NCBI RefSeq assembly: GCF_029773605.1
Contig: NZ_CP103807.1
Span: 496,001-560,000, forward strand
Source: Actinobacillus genomosp. 2
Lineage (GTDB): Bacteria; Pseudomonadota; Gammaproteobacteria; Enterobacterales; Pasteurellaceae
Length of the DNA: 64,000 nt
Reading direction: 5' to 3'
The translations under genes were made by a program, and so were the position numbers. A model generated the notes under the pieces. The model saw nothing but the letters and a program-made list of their open reading frames with translations. It did no database searches and was not told the DNA's origin. The stretch's first letter is position 1; the number at the start of each line of letters is the position of its first letter. Shown here piece after piece: positions 50,870 through 60,745 of this stretch.

Positions 50870-51072
50870 AGCCTCAACAAGTGGCGGGCCTTCATGATGT
50901 TTAGCAGTATCTATTTACGTAGCTATTTTGCTTAATACTTAGTATTTTTATTTTTTAAACAATAATCATTTTGTGATAAAACTCACTACTTATTTGATCT
51001 CGATTTTTGTTTTCTTAGTTCGTCAATGTTAAACTTTAGTGAATATTATTTAACGACTTAGAGAAAGAGAAA

Positions 51073-52548
51073 ATGAGCGGTGCAGAATTATTAGTAAATG
51101 TCACACCGAGTGAAACTCGGGTGGCGTTAGTTGAGAATGGATTATTAAAAGAGCTTCATATTGAGCGTGAGGCGAAGCGAGGGATTGTCGGTAATATTTA
51201 TAAAGGGCGTGTGACACGAGTGTTGCCGGGAATGCAGTCGGCATTTGTCGATATCGGCTTGGAAAAAGCAGCATTTTTACATGCTTCCGATATTGTTTCA
51301 CATACGGAATGTGTCGATGAAAACGAGAAGAAACAGTTTGTCGTAAAAGATATTGCAGAACTGGTACGTGAAGGGCAGGACATTATCGTACAAGTGGTAA
51401 AAGACCCGATTAGTACCAAAGGCGCACGTTTAACTACCGATATTACTTTGCCTTCTCGCTATTTGGTATTTATGCCGGAAAATAGTCACGTGGGCGTTTC
51501 GCAGCGTATTGAAAGTGAGGAAGAACGTAATCGTTTAAAAACATTGGTTGAGCCTTATTGTGATGAACTCGGCGGCTTTATTGTACGCACGGCGGCGGAA
51601 GAAGTTTCGGAAGAAAGTTTGCAACAAGATACGATTTTCTTGAAACGTTTATGGCGTAAAATTTTAGAGCGAAAAGCAAAATATCCGGTTAAATCAATGT
51701 TATATGGCGAACTGGCTTTAGCACAGCGTGTTTTACGTGATTTTGTCGGTACGCATATCAGTTCGATTCGCATTGACTCAAAAATGACCTATGAACAAGT
51801 TAAAGAGTTTTTGGCGGAGTTTATGCCAGAATTGACTGAAAACGTGAGTTTATATAGTGGTAGCCAAACGTTATTTGATGCTTATGGTGTAGAAGAATCG
51901 ATTCAAAAAGCGTTGGATAAACGAGTCGATTTAAAATCGGGCGGTTATTTAATTATTGAACAAACTGAAGCGATGACCACGATTGACATTAATACCGGCG
52001 CGTTTGTCGGTCATCGTAATTTAGCTCATACAATTTTTAATACCAATATCGAAGCGACCCAAGCGATTGCACATCAATTACAACTGCGTAATTTAGGTGG
52101 CATTATCATTATTGATTTTATTGATATGCAAGAAGAAGAGCATCGTGAACGAGTGTTGCAGTCATTACAAGAAGCGTTAAAAGGCGACCGAGTGAAGACC
52201 AATGTGAACGGCTTTACCCAGCTTGGCTTGGTCGAGATGACCCGTAAACGTACCCGTGAAAGTTTAGAGCGAGTGTTGTGTTGCGATTGTCCGGCGTGTA
52301 AAGGGCGTGGTACGATTAAAACGGTTGAAACGGTTTGTTATGAAATTCTGCGTGAGATTGTGCGTGTTCATCACTTGTTTAAAACCGAAAAAGTGCGAGT
52401 CTATGCTGCAAAAGATGTGGCGGAATATTTAATTAATGAAGAAACGCACGCTTCAATTGCCGAGTTAGAAGCCTTTATCGGTAAAAAAATAGAAATCAAA
52501 TTAGAACCTTACTATCATCAAGATCAATTTGATGTTGTTGTCATGTAA
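51073..52548 (+). CDS. rng: Ribonuclease G
   Basis: 491 residues. N-terminal S1 domain (GNIYKGRVTRVLPGMQSAFVDIG), RNase E/G catalytic core with DINTGAFVGHRNL and IIIDFIDMQ (metal Asp residues), and the zinc-link CPACKGRG. Matures 16S rRNA 5' end and cuts mRNAs. Lacks the long C-terminal scaffold of RNase E, so this is RNase G. Confidence 0.95.
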   Translation: MSGAELLVNVTPSETRVALVENGLLKELHIEREAKRGIVGNIYKGRVTRVLPGMQSAFVDIGLEKAAFLHASDIVSHTECVDENEKKQFVVKDIAELVREGQDIIVQVVKDPISTKGARLTTDITLPSRYLVFMPENSHVGVSQRIESEEERNRLKTLVEPYCDELGGFIVRTAAEEVSEESLQQDTIFLKRLWRKILERKAKYPVKSMLYGELALAQRVLRDFVGTHISSIRIDSKMTYEQVKEFLAEFMPELTENVSLYSGSQTLFDAYGVEESIQKALDKRVDLKSGGYLIIEQTEAMTTIDINTGAFVGHRNLAHTIFNTNIEATQAIAHQLQLRNLGGIIIIDFIDMQEEEHRERVLQSLQEALKGDRVKTNVNGFTQLGLVEMTRKRTRESLERVLCCDCPACKGRGTIKTVETVCYEILREIVRVHHLFKTEKVRVYAAKDVAEYLINEETHASIAELEAFIGKKIEIKLEPYYHQDQFDVVVM

Positions 52549-52551
52549 TCG

Positions 52552-52612
52552 ACAAGCGGTCGAATTTTGTGAAAGTTTTGCAAATTTTTCCTAAAATCCG
52601 ACCGCTTGTTTC
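52552..52612 (+). terminator. Paired uptake-signal terminator after rng
   Basis: ACAAGCGGTCGAATTTTG and CCGACCGCTTGTTT form a long imperfect stem ending in a T-run; both arms are full uptake-signal cores. Confidence 0.8.
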
Positions 52613-52682
52613 CTACCAAAAATCTGTAAAATCGCTTATAATTGCTTTCATTTTTCGAATTTATTAAGCAAAAGGTTAAAAA

Positions 52683-54185
52683 ATGTCCGAAGTTGAACAT
52701 CAAGAATTAGATCTTAACGGTGAAATGTTAGCTCGCCGTGAGAAATTAGCAAAATTACGTGAACAAGGTAATCCGTTCCCAAATACTTTCCGTCGTGATG
52801 CTTATGCAGAAAAATTACACGCACAATACGATGAAGTAGAAGGCGAAGCGTTAAAAGAACAAGATATTCAAGTGAAAGTTGCCGGCCGTATTATGCTTAA
52901 ACGTGTAATGGGTAAAGCGTCTTTCTTTACCATTCAAGATGTAAGTGGTCAAATCCAGCTTTATGTTGCACGTGATAACCTTGCGGAAGGTGTGTACGCG
53001 GATGAAGTTAGTATGTGGGATTTAGGCGATATCGTTGGTGTTGCCGGTACGCTTTTCAAAACGAAAACAGGTGAATTAACTGTTCGTTGTTCAGAAGTAG
53101 AGTTATTAACTAAATCATTACGTCCATTACCAAACAAAGTACAAGGTTTAACCGATCAAGAAACACGTTATCGTCAGCGTTATTTAGACTTAATTTCTAA
53201 CGAAGAATCTCGCCGTACATTTATGATCCGTTCAAAAGTGGTTTCAGGAATTCGTCAATTCTTCTTAGAAAAAGACTTTATTGAAGTTGAAACACCAATG
53301 TTACAAGTGATTCCGGGCGGTGCGGCAGCAAAACCGTTTGTGACTCATCACAATGCGTTAGATGTGGATATGTATTTACGTATTGCGCCTGAGCTTTACT
53401 TAAAACGTTTAGTGGTTGGCGGTTTTGAGCGTGTATTTGAATTAAACCGTAACTTCCGTAACGAAGGTGTTTCAGTACGTCATAACCCAGAATTTACAAT
53501 GATCGAATACTATCAAGCGTATGCGGATTACCACGATTTAATGGATAACACCGAAGAATTATTACGTAAATTAGCGATTGATATTCTTGGCACGACAACC
53601 GTTCCTTACGGTGAGTACGTGTTTGATTTCGGTAAACCATTTGAACGTATCACAATGCACGATGCGATCGTGAAATATGGTAACGGCATTACACGTGAAG
53701 ATTTAGACAGCTTTGAAAAATCAGTAGAAATTGCAAAAGGCTTAGGTATTGAAATCCAAAAATCTTGGGGATTAGGTTCTGTGGTTAATGCGATTTTTGA
53801 AGAAGTGGCGGAACACCAATTAATTCAACCGACCTTCTTAATGGCACACCCTGCAGAAATTTCACCGCTTGCACGCCGTAATGATGAAAATCCGGAAGTA
53901 ACAGACCGTTTCGAATTATTTATCGGTGGTCGTGAAATTGGTAATGGCTTCTCAGAACTAAATGATGCGGAAGACCAAGCGGAGCGTTTTGATGCACAAG
54001 TTGCGGCGAAAGATGCGGGTGATGATGAAGCGATGTTTAAAGACGAAGACTTCGTTGTTGCGTTAGAACACGGTTTACCACCGACAGCCGGCGAAGGTTT
54101 AGGTATCGACCGTTTAGCAATGATTTTTGCTAATGCACCGTCAATTCGTGATGTGATCTTATTCCCTGCAATGCGTCAGAAATAA
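52683..54185 (+). CDS. lysS: Lysyl-tRNA synthetase (class II)
   Basis: 500 residues. N-terminal OB anticodon-binding domain ([23 protein letters not shown]), catalytic domain with motif 1 ([20 protein letters not shown]), motif 2 ([20 protein letters not shown]) and motif 3 ([20 protein letters not shown]). The usual frameshift-containing prfB is not directly upstream. Confidence 0.98.
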   Translation: MSEVEHQELDLNGEMLARREKLAKLREQGNPFPNTFRRDAYAEKLHAQYDEVEGEALKEQDIQVKVAGRIMLKRVMGKASFFTIQDVSGQIQLYVARDNLAEGVYADEVSMWDLGDIVGVAGTLFKTKTGELTVRCSEVELLTKSLRPLPNKVQGLTDQETRYRQRYLDLISNEESRRTFMIRSKVVSGIRQFFLEKDFIEVETPMLQVIPGGAAAKPFVTHHNALDVDMYLRIAPELYLKRLVVGGFERVFELNRNFRNEGVSVRHNPEFTMIEYYQAYADYHDLMDNTEELLRKLAIDILGTTTVPYGEYVFDFGKPFERITMHDAIVKYGNGITREDLDSFEKSVEIAKGLGIEIQKSWGLGSVVNAIFEEVAEHQLIQPTFLMAHPAEISPLARRNDENPEVTDRFELFIGGREIGNGFSELNDAEDQAERFDAQVAAKDAGDDEAMFKDEDFVVALEHGLPPTAGEGLGIDRLAMIFANAPSIRDVILFPAMRQK

Positions 54186-54202
54186 TCTGAACTGGTATAA
54201 AC

Positions 54203-54213
54203 AAAGCACACTC
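54203..54213 (+). terminator. Left arm of lysS terminator, split by the IS element
   Basis: AAAGCACACTC here and GGGTGTGCTTTTTT at 55648-55661 are the two arms of one hairpin. The IS lies in the loop. Confidence 0.75.
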
Positions 54214-54271
54214 TTGATCTGCACCCCAAAAGTTGGACTAAACCTCCAACTGATTAAGGTGCAGATTTTTT

Positions 54272-54772
54272 ATGACGAAATATAACCAACAATTCAAACA
54301 GCAGGTGATCGAATTTTTTCTTCAAAACGGAAAAAATTTCTCATTCACTCGTCAGCAATTCCAACTTAAAGACTCAACGCTACGTCGTTGGATTTCGCAA
54401 TATAACTATAATGGAATCAATGGTTTAGCTGTACTGGGTAAGAAACGAAAATATTCCCCAGAATTTAAATTAACCGTCATACAAGCGGTCAAAAAGGGGC
54501 AGTTTTCTGCAGAAAGTGCTTGTCTTCATTTTGGTATTGCTAATTCAGGTTCGATTAGCCAATGGTTGCAAGCCTTTGAAAAACAAGGTATAAACGGTTT
54601 ATTACCCAAACCTAAAGGACGTCCAACAATGAAACCGAAATACCCGAAAATGCCTCCCCCACCTAAAACTGAAGAAGAACGCTTGCGTTATCGGATTTTG
54701 GAACTGGAAGCGGAGATAGCTTACCTAAAAAAGTTGCGGGAACTCAACCAACAAAAAATGCGGAAAAAGTAG
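54272..54772 (+). CDS. IS3-family transposase OrfA
   Basis: 166 residues with two helix-turn-helix segments (NFSFTRQQFQLKDSTLRRWISQ; SAESACLHFGIANSGSISQW) and a C-terminal Leu-rich coiled stretch (LRYRILELEAEIAYLKKL), as in IS150 InsJ-type proteins. The frame is intact. It ends in AAAAATGCGGAAAAAG, close to where a -1 shift would join orfB. Confidence 0.9.
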   Translation: MTKYNQQFKQQVIEFFLQNGKNFSFTRQQFQLKDSTLRRWISQYNYNGINGLAVLGKKRKYSPEFKLTVIQAVKKGQFSAESACLHFGIANSGSISQWLQAFEKQGINGLLPKPKGRPTMKPKYPKMPPPPKTEEERLRYRILELEAEIAYLKKLRELNQQKMRKK

Positions 54773-55612
54773 CCATCATAAAAATGTTGAGAGTGAATTT
54801 TCCCTTGGAAATCTTCCTCCCTTTGACTGGTTTAAAACGTTGTTCATTCTTTTATCATTTACAGCTTAAAATTGATAAAAATGTGGTAATTAGGCAGGAA
54901 ATTGATTGAGATTTATCAGAAAAATGATGGCAATTATGGCTATCGTCGTATTACGTTAAAATTGCGTAAAATTTTCGGTGCAATTAACCATAAGCGTGTG
55001 CAAGCGATAATGCAACAGCTTGATTTAAAAGGAAAATGTAAGCAGAGAAAATATCGTTCTTATAAAGGTAAAGTGGATAAAATTGCCGAGAATTTATTGC
55101 GACAGGATTTTCACACAACGGCTCTAAATGAAAAGCTCGTCACGGATATTTCCGAGTTTAAATGTGCGGAAGGCAAACTTTATTTTTCGCCTATTAAGGA
55201 CTTGTTTAATGGCGAAATTATCGCTTATGATTTTGCCCGAAGCCCAAACTTTGAGCAAATAATGCGAATGATAAAACAATCTGTCGCAAAATTGCCGTAA
55301 GGACGCTAACCCGATTTTACATTCCGACCAAGGATGGCAATATCAGATGGCAGGTTATCAAGCGATATTGAAAGAAAATGGCATCATATTAGACAAAGTA
55401 TGTCAAGAAAAGGAAATTGCTTGGATAACAGAGCAATGGAAAGTTTCTTTGGGCGATTGAAGACGGAATGTTACTTTGGTAAGCGATTTGAAACTTTTGA
55501 GCAACTCGAACAAACTGATTCACAAATATATTCATTATTACAATAACGAGCGTATTCAAGTGAAATTAAAAGGACTCAGCCCTGTGCAATACAGAACTCA
55601 GTCCTTGAATTA
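54750..55612 (+). pseudogene. IS3-family transposase OrfB, several frameshifts
   Basis: Catalytic rve domain pieces in different frames. EKVAIIKMLRVNF to IRQEI, then a shift near 54904 into EIYQKNDGNYGYRRITLKLRK and VTDISEFKCAEGKLYFSPIKD (first Asp). A shift at 55300 leads into NPILHSDQGWQYQM (second Asp), another near 55390 into QSMSRKGNCLDNRAMESFFGRLKTE (Glu), and another near 55515 into HKYIHYYNNERIQ and SPVQYRTQS. At least four frameshifts, so it is inactive. Confidence 0.9.
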
Positions 55613-55647
55613 AACGTAGTCTAACTTTTTGGGGGCAGATCATCTTC

Positions 55648-55661
55648 GGGTGTGCTTTTTT
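55648..55661 (+). terminator. Right arm of lysS terminator beyond the IS
   Basis: GGGTGTGCTTTTTT, complementary to AAAGCACACTC at 54203-54213. The natural loop TCTTGATCATCTTC is now interrupted by the IS. Confidence 0.75.
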
Positions 55662-55862
55662 GATCTTACAAGCGGTTAAAAATCGCTAAAATTTTGCAAA
55701 TTTTGTTCAGTATATCTATGTTTTTTTAAAGAGATACTGTTACATACGACAATTAGATGATAAATCTCGTTGATTGGTTATTTTAACCTAGTATAATTTT
55801 TTAATTAATATAGTGAATATACACTATATTTACTGTCAGATTCAGTTAGGAAGGTTATTTTT

Positions 55863-57125
55863 ATGTCAGACAAACTTTGTTTTCTTGATCTCTTTGCTGG
55901 AGCAGGAGGATTGTCAGAAGGTTTCATTCAGGCTGATTTTGAGCCTATTGCCCATATAGAATCTGACAAAGCGGCTTGTTTTACCCTACGTACTAGGGCC
56001 GCATACCATTGGCTAAAGTCTAATAATCAGAAAAATATTTATGTAGATTATTTGGAAGGGAAAATTAGTAGAGACGATTTGTATAAATATGTTCCTGAGA
56101 GAATAATGCATTCTATAATTAATAAAGAAATATCTCAGGAATCTTTAGGTGAGTTGTTTCTACTTATCGATAATTTACTGGGAAATAGAAATTTGGATCT
56201 CATTATAGGTGGTCCTCCGTGCCAAGCATATTCCTTAGTTGGTAGAGCATGCGATACAAATAATATGCTGGGAGATAAAAGAAATTATCTTTATGTTTTT
56301 TATGTTGAATTTCTTAAACGTTATAAGCCTAAGTTTTTTATATTTGAAAATGTAACAGGTTTATTGTCTGCAAAAGACCATAATGGACGATTATATCTTG
56401 ATGAAATGTGTAGATTATTTAAGGATGCTGGGTATACGACAGAATACAGAGTTCTGAATGCAAGTGATTATGGTGTATTACAAGCTAGAAAAAGAATTAT
56501 TTTAGTAGGTTGTAGAAATGCCAAAACTGATTTTTATCCTGAGCCTGTTCCTTGGAATCCAGATGTGTTGGTCAGTGAAATATTTACAGATTTACCAGCT
56601 ATTCACGCTGGAGGAGGAGATATCCGCGAGTGTAAGGTAAAAGAATACCGAGGAAACTGGTTATATGATGCTGGAATCAAAAATGACTATTTCCCAATCA
56701 CTTGGCATTCTGCTCGTCCACATAATAATAGAGATTTAGAGATTTATCAAAGAGCAGTAGAGCTTTGGGAAAAGGAAAAAAAACGTTTAGAGTACAATGA
56801 TCTCCCAGAATATTTAAAAACTCATAGTAATCGTACAGCATTTGTTGACCGATTTAAGGTCGTAGCTTCTGATCTACCGGCGGCTCATACTATATTGGCT
56901 CACTTATCAAAGGATGGACATTATTATATTCATCCTGATTTGCAACAAAACCGTTCAATTACACCGAGAGAAGCAGCTAGATTACAAGCTTTTCCTGATG
57001 ATTATTATTTTGAGGGGGTTACTGAAAAACCAAGCCGAGCAGCAGCTTTTCGTCAGATAGGCAACGCTGTTCCTGTATTATTGGCAAGAAAAATTGCTGA
57101 AAAGCTCAAGGAGAAATGGATATGA
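55863..57125 (+). CDS. DNA (cytosine-5-)-methyltransferase
   Basis: 420 residues. Motif I FLDLFAGAGGLSEGF (7-21), motif IV GGPPCQAYS with nucleophile Cys120, motif VI FIFENVTGL, motif VIII YGVLQARKRIILVG, motif IX ITPREAARLQAFPDDY and motif X RQIGNAVPVLLA. Complete. Target sequence unknown. GGAAGG lies before the ATG. It overlaps the next gene by 10 bases, so the two are one operon. A+T-rich, unlike lysS, suggesting transfer. Confidence 0.95.
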   Translation: MSDKLCFLDLFAGAGGLSEGFIQADFEPIAHIESDKAACFTLRTRAAYHWLKSNNQKNIYVDYLEGKISRDDLYKYVPERIMHSIINKEISQESLGELFLLIDNLLGNRNLDLIIGGPPCQAYSLVGRACDTNNMLGDKRNYLYVFYVEFLKRYKPKFFIFENVTGLLSAKDHNGRLYLDEMCRLFKDAGYTTEYRVLNASDYGVLQARKRIILVGCRNAKTDFYPEPVPWNPDVLVSEIFTDLPAIHAGGGDIRECKVKEYRGNWLYDAGIKNDYFPITWHSARPHNNRDLEIYQRAVELWEKEKKRLEYNDLPEYLKTHSNRTAFVDRFKVVASDLPAAHTILAHLSKDGHYYIHPDLQQNRSITPREAARLQAFPDDYYFEGVTEKPSRAAAFRQIGNAVPVLLARKIAEKLKEKWI

Positions 57126-57958
57126 GTAGTGATGGAGTATATAAAATAAGACCAGCTGGTCGTCATTTATTAACTATTGGTCGTGATCTAATTCAAGATA
57201 GTTATGCAGCTGTTGTAGAGTTAGTAAAAAATGCCTATGACGCAGATTCTCCAGATGTAGAAATTAATTTCATGGCTAATAATGAGCTTAAAGGATATGT
57301 TATGACTATAAAAGATCAAGGTCATGGCATGTCTCAAAATACGGTAATCAATAAATGGATGGTTCCTTCTACTAGGGATAAGCTAGAGCGTAAAACGAGT
57401 CCAAGAGGGAGAATTATGCAAGGGCGAAAAGGTATTGGCCGTTATGCGGCATCTGTCCTTGGTTCGGATCTCTTATTGGAAACAGTAGATGAAAATGGAG
57501 AAAAAACAACAGTATTTGTAGAGTGGGATAAGTTTGAGAAATCAGAATACCTAGATAATGTTGAAATTCTAGTGGAAAGTCAGCATTCAAATGAGCATCC
57601 AGGAACAACATTAACTATAACAGGAACACAATCAAATTATGAAGTATGGAACGAGAAACAATTTAAGAAACTCAGATTTGAATTGAAAAAACTAATTGCT
57701 CCAACACCGACAGAGAATATGTTTAATGAGCAAAATAGATCATTTGAGATTAGGTTAAATATATCCAATTTTCCAGGTAAAGTGAATACCAATGAAGTTA
57801 TTGAGCCTTATCCTATTTTTGAACTGTTTGACTATAAAATTTCTGGAAGAATCATGTCAGACGGAAAAGGCAAATTAGTATATTCTACTCAGAAATCAAT
57901 AAATATAAATAAAATCAATAAGTTAATGAAAAATAAAGGCGGTAAAATTCATAAGTAG
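57116..57958 (+). CDS. GHKL/MORC-type ATPase, C-terminally truncated at the prophage junction
   Basis: 280 residues. Complete N-terminal Bergerat fold: ELVKNAYDADS (N box, 35-45), IKDQGHGMS (G1, 65-73), GRKGIGRYAASVLG (G2) and TTLTITGT. The protein then reaches the transducer region and stops after KINKLMKNKGGKIHK, 38 bases before the prophage integrase stop. Relatives next to C5 methyltransferases usually run much longer and add C-terminal domains, so I infer that the prophage integrated into this gene. AAGGAG precedes the ATG at 57116; a second in-frame ATG is at 57122. Confidence 0.82.
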   Translation: MDMSSDGVYKIRPAGRHLLTIGRDLIQDSYAAVVELVKNAYDADSPDVEINFMANNELKGYVMTIKDQGHGMSQNTVINKWMVPSTRDKLERKTSPRGRIMQGRKGIGRYAASVLGSDLLLETVDENGEKTTVFVEWDKFEKSEYLDNVEILVESQHSNEHPGTTLTITGTQSNYEVWNEKQFKKLRFELKKLIAPTPTENMFNEQNRSFEIRLNISNFPGKVNTNEVIEPYPIFELFDYKISGRIMSDGKGKLVYSTQKSININKINKLMKNKGGKIHK

Positions 57959-57996
57959 TACAAAATAGTACATTTTAATACAAGAATATCGCCACT

Positions 57997-59031
57997 TTAT
58001 CGCCACTCTTTAGCGGCATTTTCCAAGGGATTGAGGCTAACCGCTTGTTCTAAATGAGATGGGGCAAAGTGTGCATATTTCATTGTCATTTTTATACTGG
58101 CGTGTCCTAAAATATCTTTAAGCACTAAAATATTTCCGCCGTTCATCATAAAATGACTAGCAAAAGTATGCCTTAAAACGTGCGTAGCTTGCCCATCGGG
58201 GAGATAAATTTCAGCTTTTTCAAGGGCTAAATTAAAAGCACTTAAGTATGAACGGTAAACCCTGGTAAAAAGCCGACCGCTAGAAATCGGAATCAAGTCA
58301 TAGAGAGATTGGGAAATCGGCACGGTACGATTTTTCCCGTTTTTGGTCGCATTGAAGGTAATTTTATAGGGGATAACTTGCGAACCTGTTAAATTCTGTG
58401 CTTCCGACCATCTTGCACCGGTAGCAAGACAAATGCGTACGATCATACCTAGATGTTGGCTGCCGGAAGCATCACAAGCGGTCAAAAGCCGTTGAATTTC
58501 ATCAGCACGTAAAAAATAGATTTCGCTCTCACTAATTTTAAGCATCCGAACATTTTTTAACGGATTGTCGCCTTTCCATTTATTCAGGCGGATAAGTTCT
58601 TCAAACATCGCTTGCACTAATGTTTGCTCAAAATTTACTACGGATTTCTTCGGTATGATTTTATTTGTGTCATTGACAATTTCGCCATTTAACCGTTTTG
58701 CCCTAAATTCCGCAAAATGCTCAGCATTAAAATCTCGTGCAAATGGATCGCCTAGTGTTTTCGCAATCCATTGTAATTTTTGATAGCGATATTTACCGGT
58801 AATTAATGTATTACCGTATAAATTAAACCACATATCGGCAAGTTCAGATAATCGTTGTGGTTGTTCTTTTTTGATAGTGATCGCTTGAAAAAGCGGACTA
58901 TTTTCTTGCTTGATAGCGTTGTAAAAACGGTTCGCCTCCGCTTTAGAGTCGAACCATTTACGTAAGCGTTTGCCGTTGTTGTATGCTTCGGCAAGCCACT
59001 TTCCTTTTTTTTCGTCTTTACGAACACCCAT
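57997..59031 (-). CDS. int: P2-like prophage integrase
   Basis: 344 residues from the ATG at 59031, which gives the P2-type start MGVRKDEKKGKWLAEAYNNG; an upstream in-frame GTG (59052) is an alternative. Core-binding domain with SELADMWFNLYG, catalytic Arg in ATGARWSEAQNL, box II HVLRHTFASHFMMNGGN and Tyr in MKYAHFAPSH. It reads leftward toward the attachment junction at about 57950. Confidence 0.94.
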   Translation of the reverse strand: MGVRKDEKKGKWLAEAYNNGKRLRKWFDSKAEANRFYNAIKQENSPLFQAITIKKEQPQRLSELADMWFNLYGNTLITGKYRYQKLQWIAKTLGDPFARDFNAEHFAEFRAKRLNGEIVNDTNKIIPKKSVVNFEQTLVQAMFEELIRLNKWKGDNPLKNVRMLKISESEIYFLRADEIQRLLTACDASGSQHLGMIVRICLATGARWSEAQNLTGSQVIPYKITFNATKNGKNRTVPISQSLYDLIPISSGRLFTRVYRSYLSAFNLALEKAEIYLPDGQATHVLRHTFASHFMMNGGNILVLKDILGHASIKMTMKYAHFAPSHLEQAVSLNPLENAAKEWR

Positions 59032-59051
59032 TCTAGCTTTTAATAACCTCA

Positions 59052-59905
59052 CTAAAATGTTTTTGCTAATTCAATAAATTCAGAAACTGAATATTTCTTT
59101 TTATCAAGAGTAATTTTTGTTCTAATTGCATTAATACGAATAATCACATCTTTTTGTTTCAAATCTTTACCAAAAAGTGCAGTTACCTCTTTTGTATCAG
59201 GATATCCATATAAACCAGAACAAATTAAAGTATATTTCATATTGTTAGATGGTAATGATTTATCGAAATAATCACCAAAAATAGAAAATGAAATTTCTCT
59301 TTCTGAAAAAGAGAATATAACGGTTCTACTTTCATTTCTAAGATGATATGCAAGTAATTCGGATTCTTTAACCTTTTCATTATGCTCTTGAATTTCCTCA
59401 TAAATAAGAGTACGTTTTTTCTCAATAGTAGAAAAGAAAGTATCTTTGCCTAATATATTTATGAGTAATTCATCAATATCGTAGTATCTTTTACTTTTGT
59501 ATAATAACGCAGTATTAATGCTTGCGAGGTCAAGAAAGTATTCTTCACCTTTAATATTTCTACAAACTAATTTTTCATATCCCTTTGAATTTAATCCATA
59601 TTGATAACACGAATGTTCTTTGCTTCTCGGTTCAGAATCTAGTCGGCAAGATATAGTAAAGGGTTTCCCTTTCCATAAAGTATAAAAATCCTTAATTGGC
59701 TTCTCTTTTTTTTAGATGAATCATCTGAATCATCAAATATATTATATTTTTGAGGTATTAACTTATTTTTTAATTCAAAAATATTAAATCGACAACAAAG
59801 GAAAGTAATAATAATCCAAGAAATTACAGTGACTGTATCATTAAATTGAAAAATCTCCTGAATTATGCAAGTAATTAAGAAGCCGATTAAGAGATTTTTT
59901 TTCAT
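59052..59905 (-). pseudogene. Membrane-anchored prophage protein with a frameshift at an A8 run
   Basis: The first 66 or so codons encode a membrane start (LLIGFLITCIIQEIF, TVISWIIITFLCCRFNIF) and an acidic linker DDSDDSSKKK. At eight A residues (59706-59713 as T on the plus strand) the frame runs to an early stop. One base earlier in frame it continues without a stop for about 218 codons: EKPIKDFYTLWKGKPFTISC and onward to SEFIELAKTF. The single shift could be a mutation, a phase-variable tract, or programmed -1 slippage at A-AAA-AAG. Unknown family; position between int and the repressor is typical for lysogenic-conversion cargo. Confidence 0.7.
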
Positions 59906-59909
59906 CCTT

Positions 59910-60599
59910 TTACCCCAACTTCTTAATTTTCATTTGAGAGAACTCAACTTTCCCGTGAATAACAAATTTATCTTCATTTTCGGCAGTAATTTCCCAAGGG
60001 AGATAAAATTGATTATCTGAAATTACCAGTAATTTATCGCCGGCAAGTTGTAACCGTTTAACAAAAATCGTATCTCCGTAGCTAAAAACATAGATGCCAT
60101 CGCCTTGATACATCGGTTTTTTAATGTCAACAAAAAGTAAATCACCACTATTAATTGTCGGTTCCATTGAATCGCCAGTCACATTGATAATCGCAAGCCC
60201 TTGACTATTTGCACGTTGGAATAACTGTGCAAAATATAACGGATCAAACTCAATAGCGTGAGTTAATTCTGCCACGTCACCTACAAAAGCCCCATTGCCA
60301 GCCGAAGCAAACACATCTAATACTTCAATACGAATTTTATGTTCTTCAGGTTCATTATAAGCGGTTGAATTTTCTGCAAGATTTGCAAAGTCGGGTTTTT
60401 CTCCCTCGCCGGTTTTAAGCCAATTCACATCAACGCCCAAGGCTTTTGCAATTTCAACTATTTTCTTAGGATTTGATATTTGTTCCCCTAGAATTAACCC
60501 AATAGCTTGTTGTGTTCCGCCTATTTTTTGAGCTAATAAACTTTGTGAAATACCCTTTGCTTGCATGACGGCTTTCATTCTTGAAGCTAGAGAATTCAT
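59910..60599 (-). CDS. CI-like phage repressor with S24 peptidase domain
   Basis: 229 residues. N-terminal helix-turn-helix (KGISQSLLAQKIGGTQQAIG, NPKKIVEIAKALGVDVNWL), then a LexA/UmuD-type peptidase domain: VTGDSMEPTINSGDLLFVD with the catalytic Ser and IFVKRLQLAGDKLLVISDN with the catalytic Lys. Self-cleaving repressor, so induction by DNA damage is likely. Divergent from the Cro-like gene. Confidence 0.94.
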   Translation of the reverse strand: MNSLASRMKAVMQAKGISQSLLAQKIGGTQQAIGLILGEQISNPKKIVEIAKALGVDVNWLKTGEGEKPDFANLAENSTAYNEPEEHKIRIEVLDVFASAGNGAFVGDVAELTHAIEFDPLYFAQLFQRANSQGLAIINVTGDSMEPTINSGDLLFVDIKKPMYQGDGIYVFSYGDTIFVKRLQLAGDKLLVISDNQFYLPWEITAENEDKFVIHGKVEFSQMKIKKLG

Positions 60600-60634
60600 A
60601 GGTTTACCTCATTTTCTAAATTAATTTTTAAGAT

Positions 60635-60702
60635 ATTACAACTTTACTTGTTAAAAATAAATCAAAATAAACTTGTTGATTTCATACAAGTAAAATTGTA
60701 AT
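60635..60702. promoter_or_regulatory. Operator pair between the repressor and Cro-like genes
   Basis: ATTACAACTTTACTTGT (60635-60651) and its near-perfect inverted copy ACAAGTAAAATTGTAAT (60686-60702) differ at one base. Additional AACTTGTT half-sites are at 60670-60677 and 60721-60727. This is the expected place for CI/Cro operators. Confidence 0.75.
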
Positions 60703-60745
60703 ATTTAAATACACAAGAAAACTTGTTATTTTATTGAGGTGGATT

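Larger units (their letters stand above)
54220..55637 (+). mobile_element. IS3-family insertion sequence (IS150-like), degenerate
   Basis: Ends TGCACCCCAAAAGTTGGACTA (left) and, inverted at the right, TGCCCCCAAAAAGTTAGACTA, with 5'-TG and CA-3' termini, flanked by 4-base direct repeats GATC (54216-54219 and 55638-55641). About 1.42 kb with orfA and a broken orfB. The GATC is palindromic and could in part belong to the ends. Confidence 0.9.
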
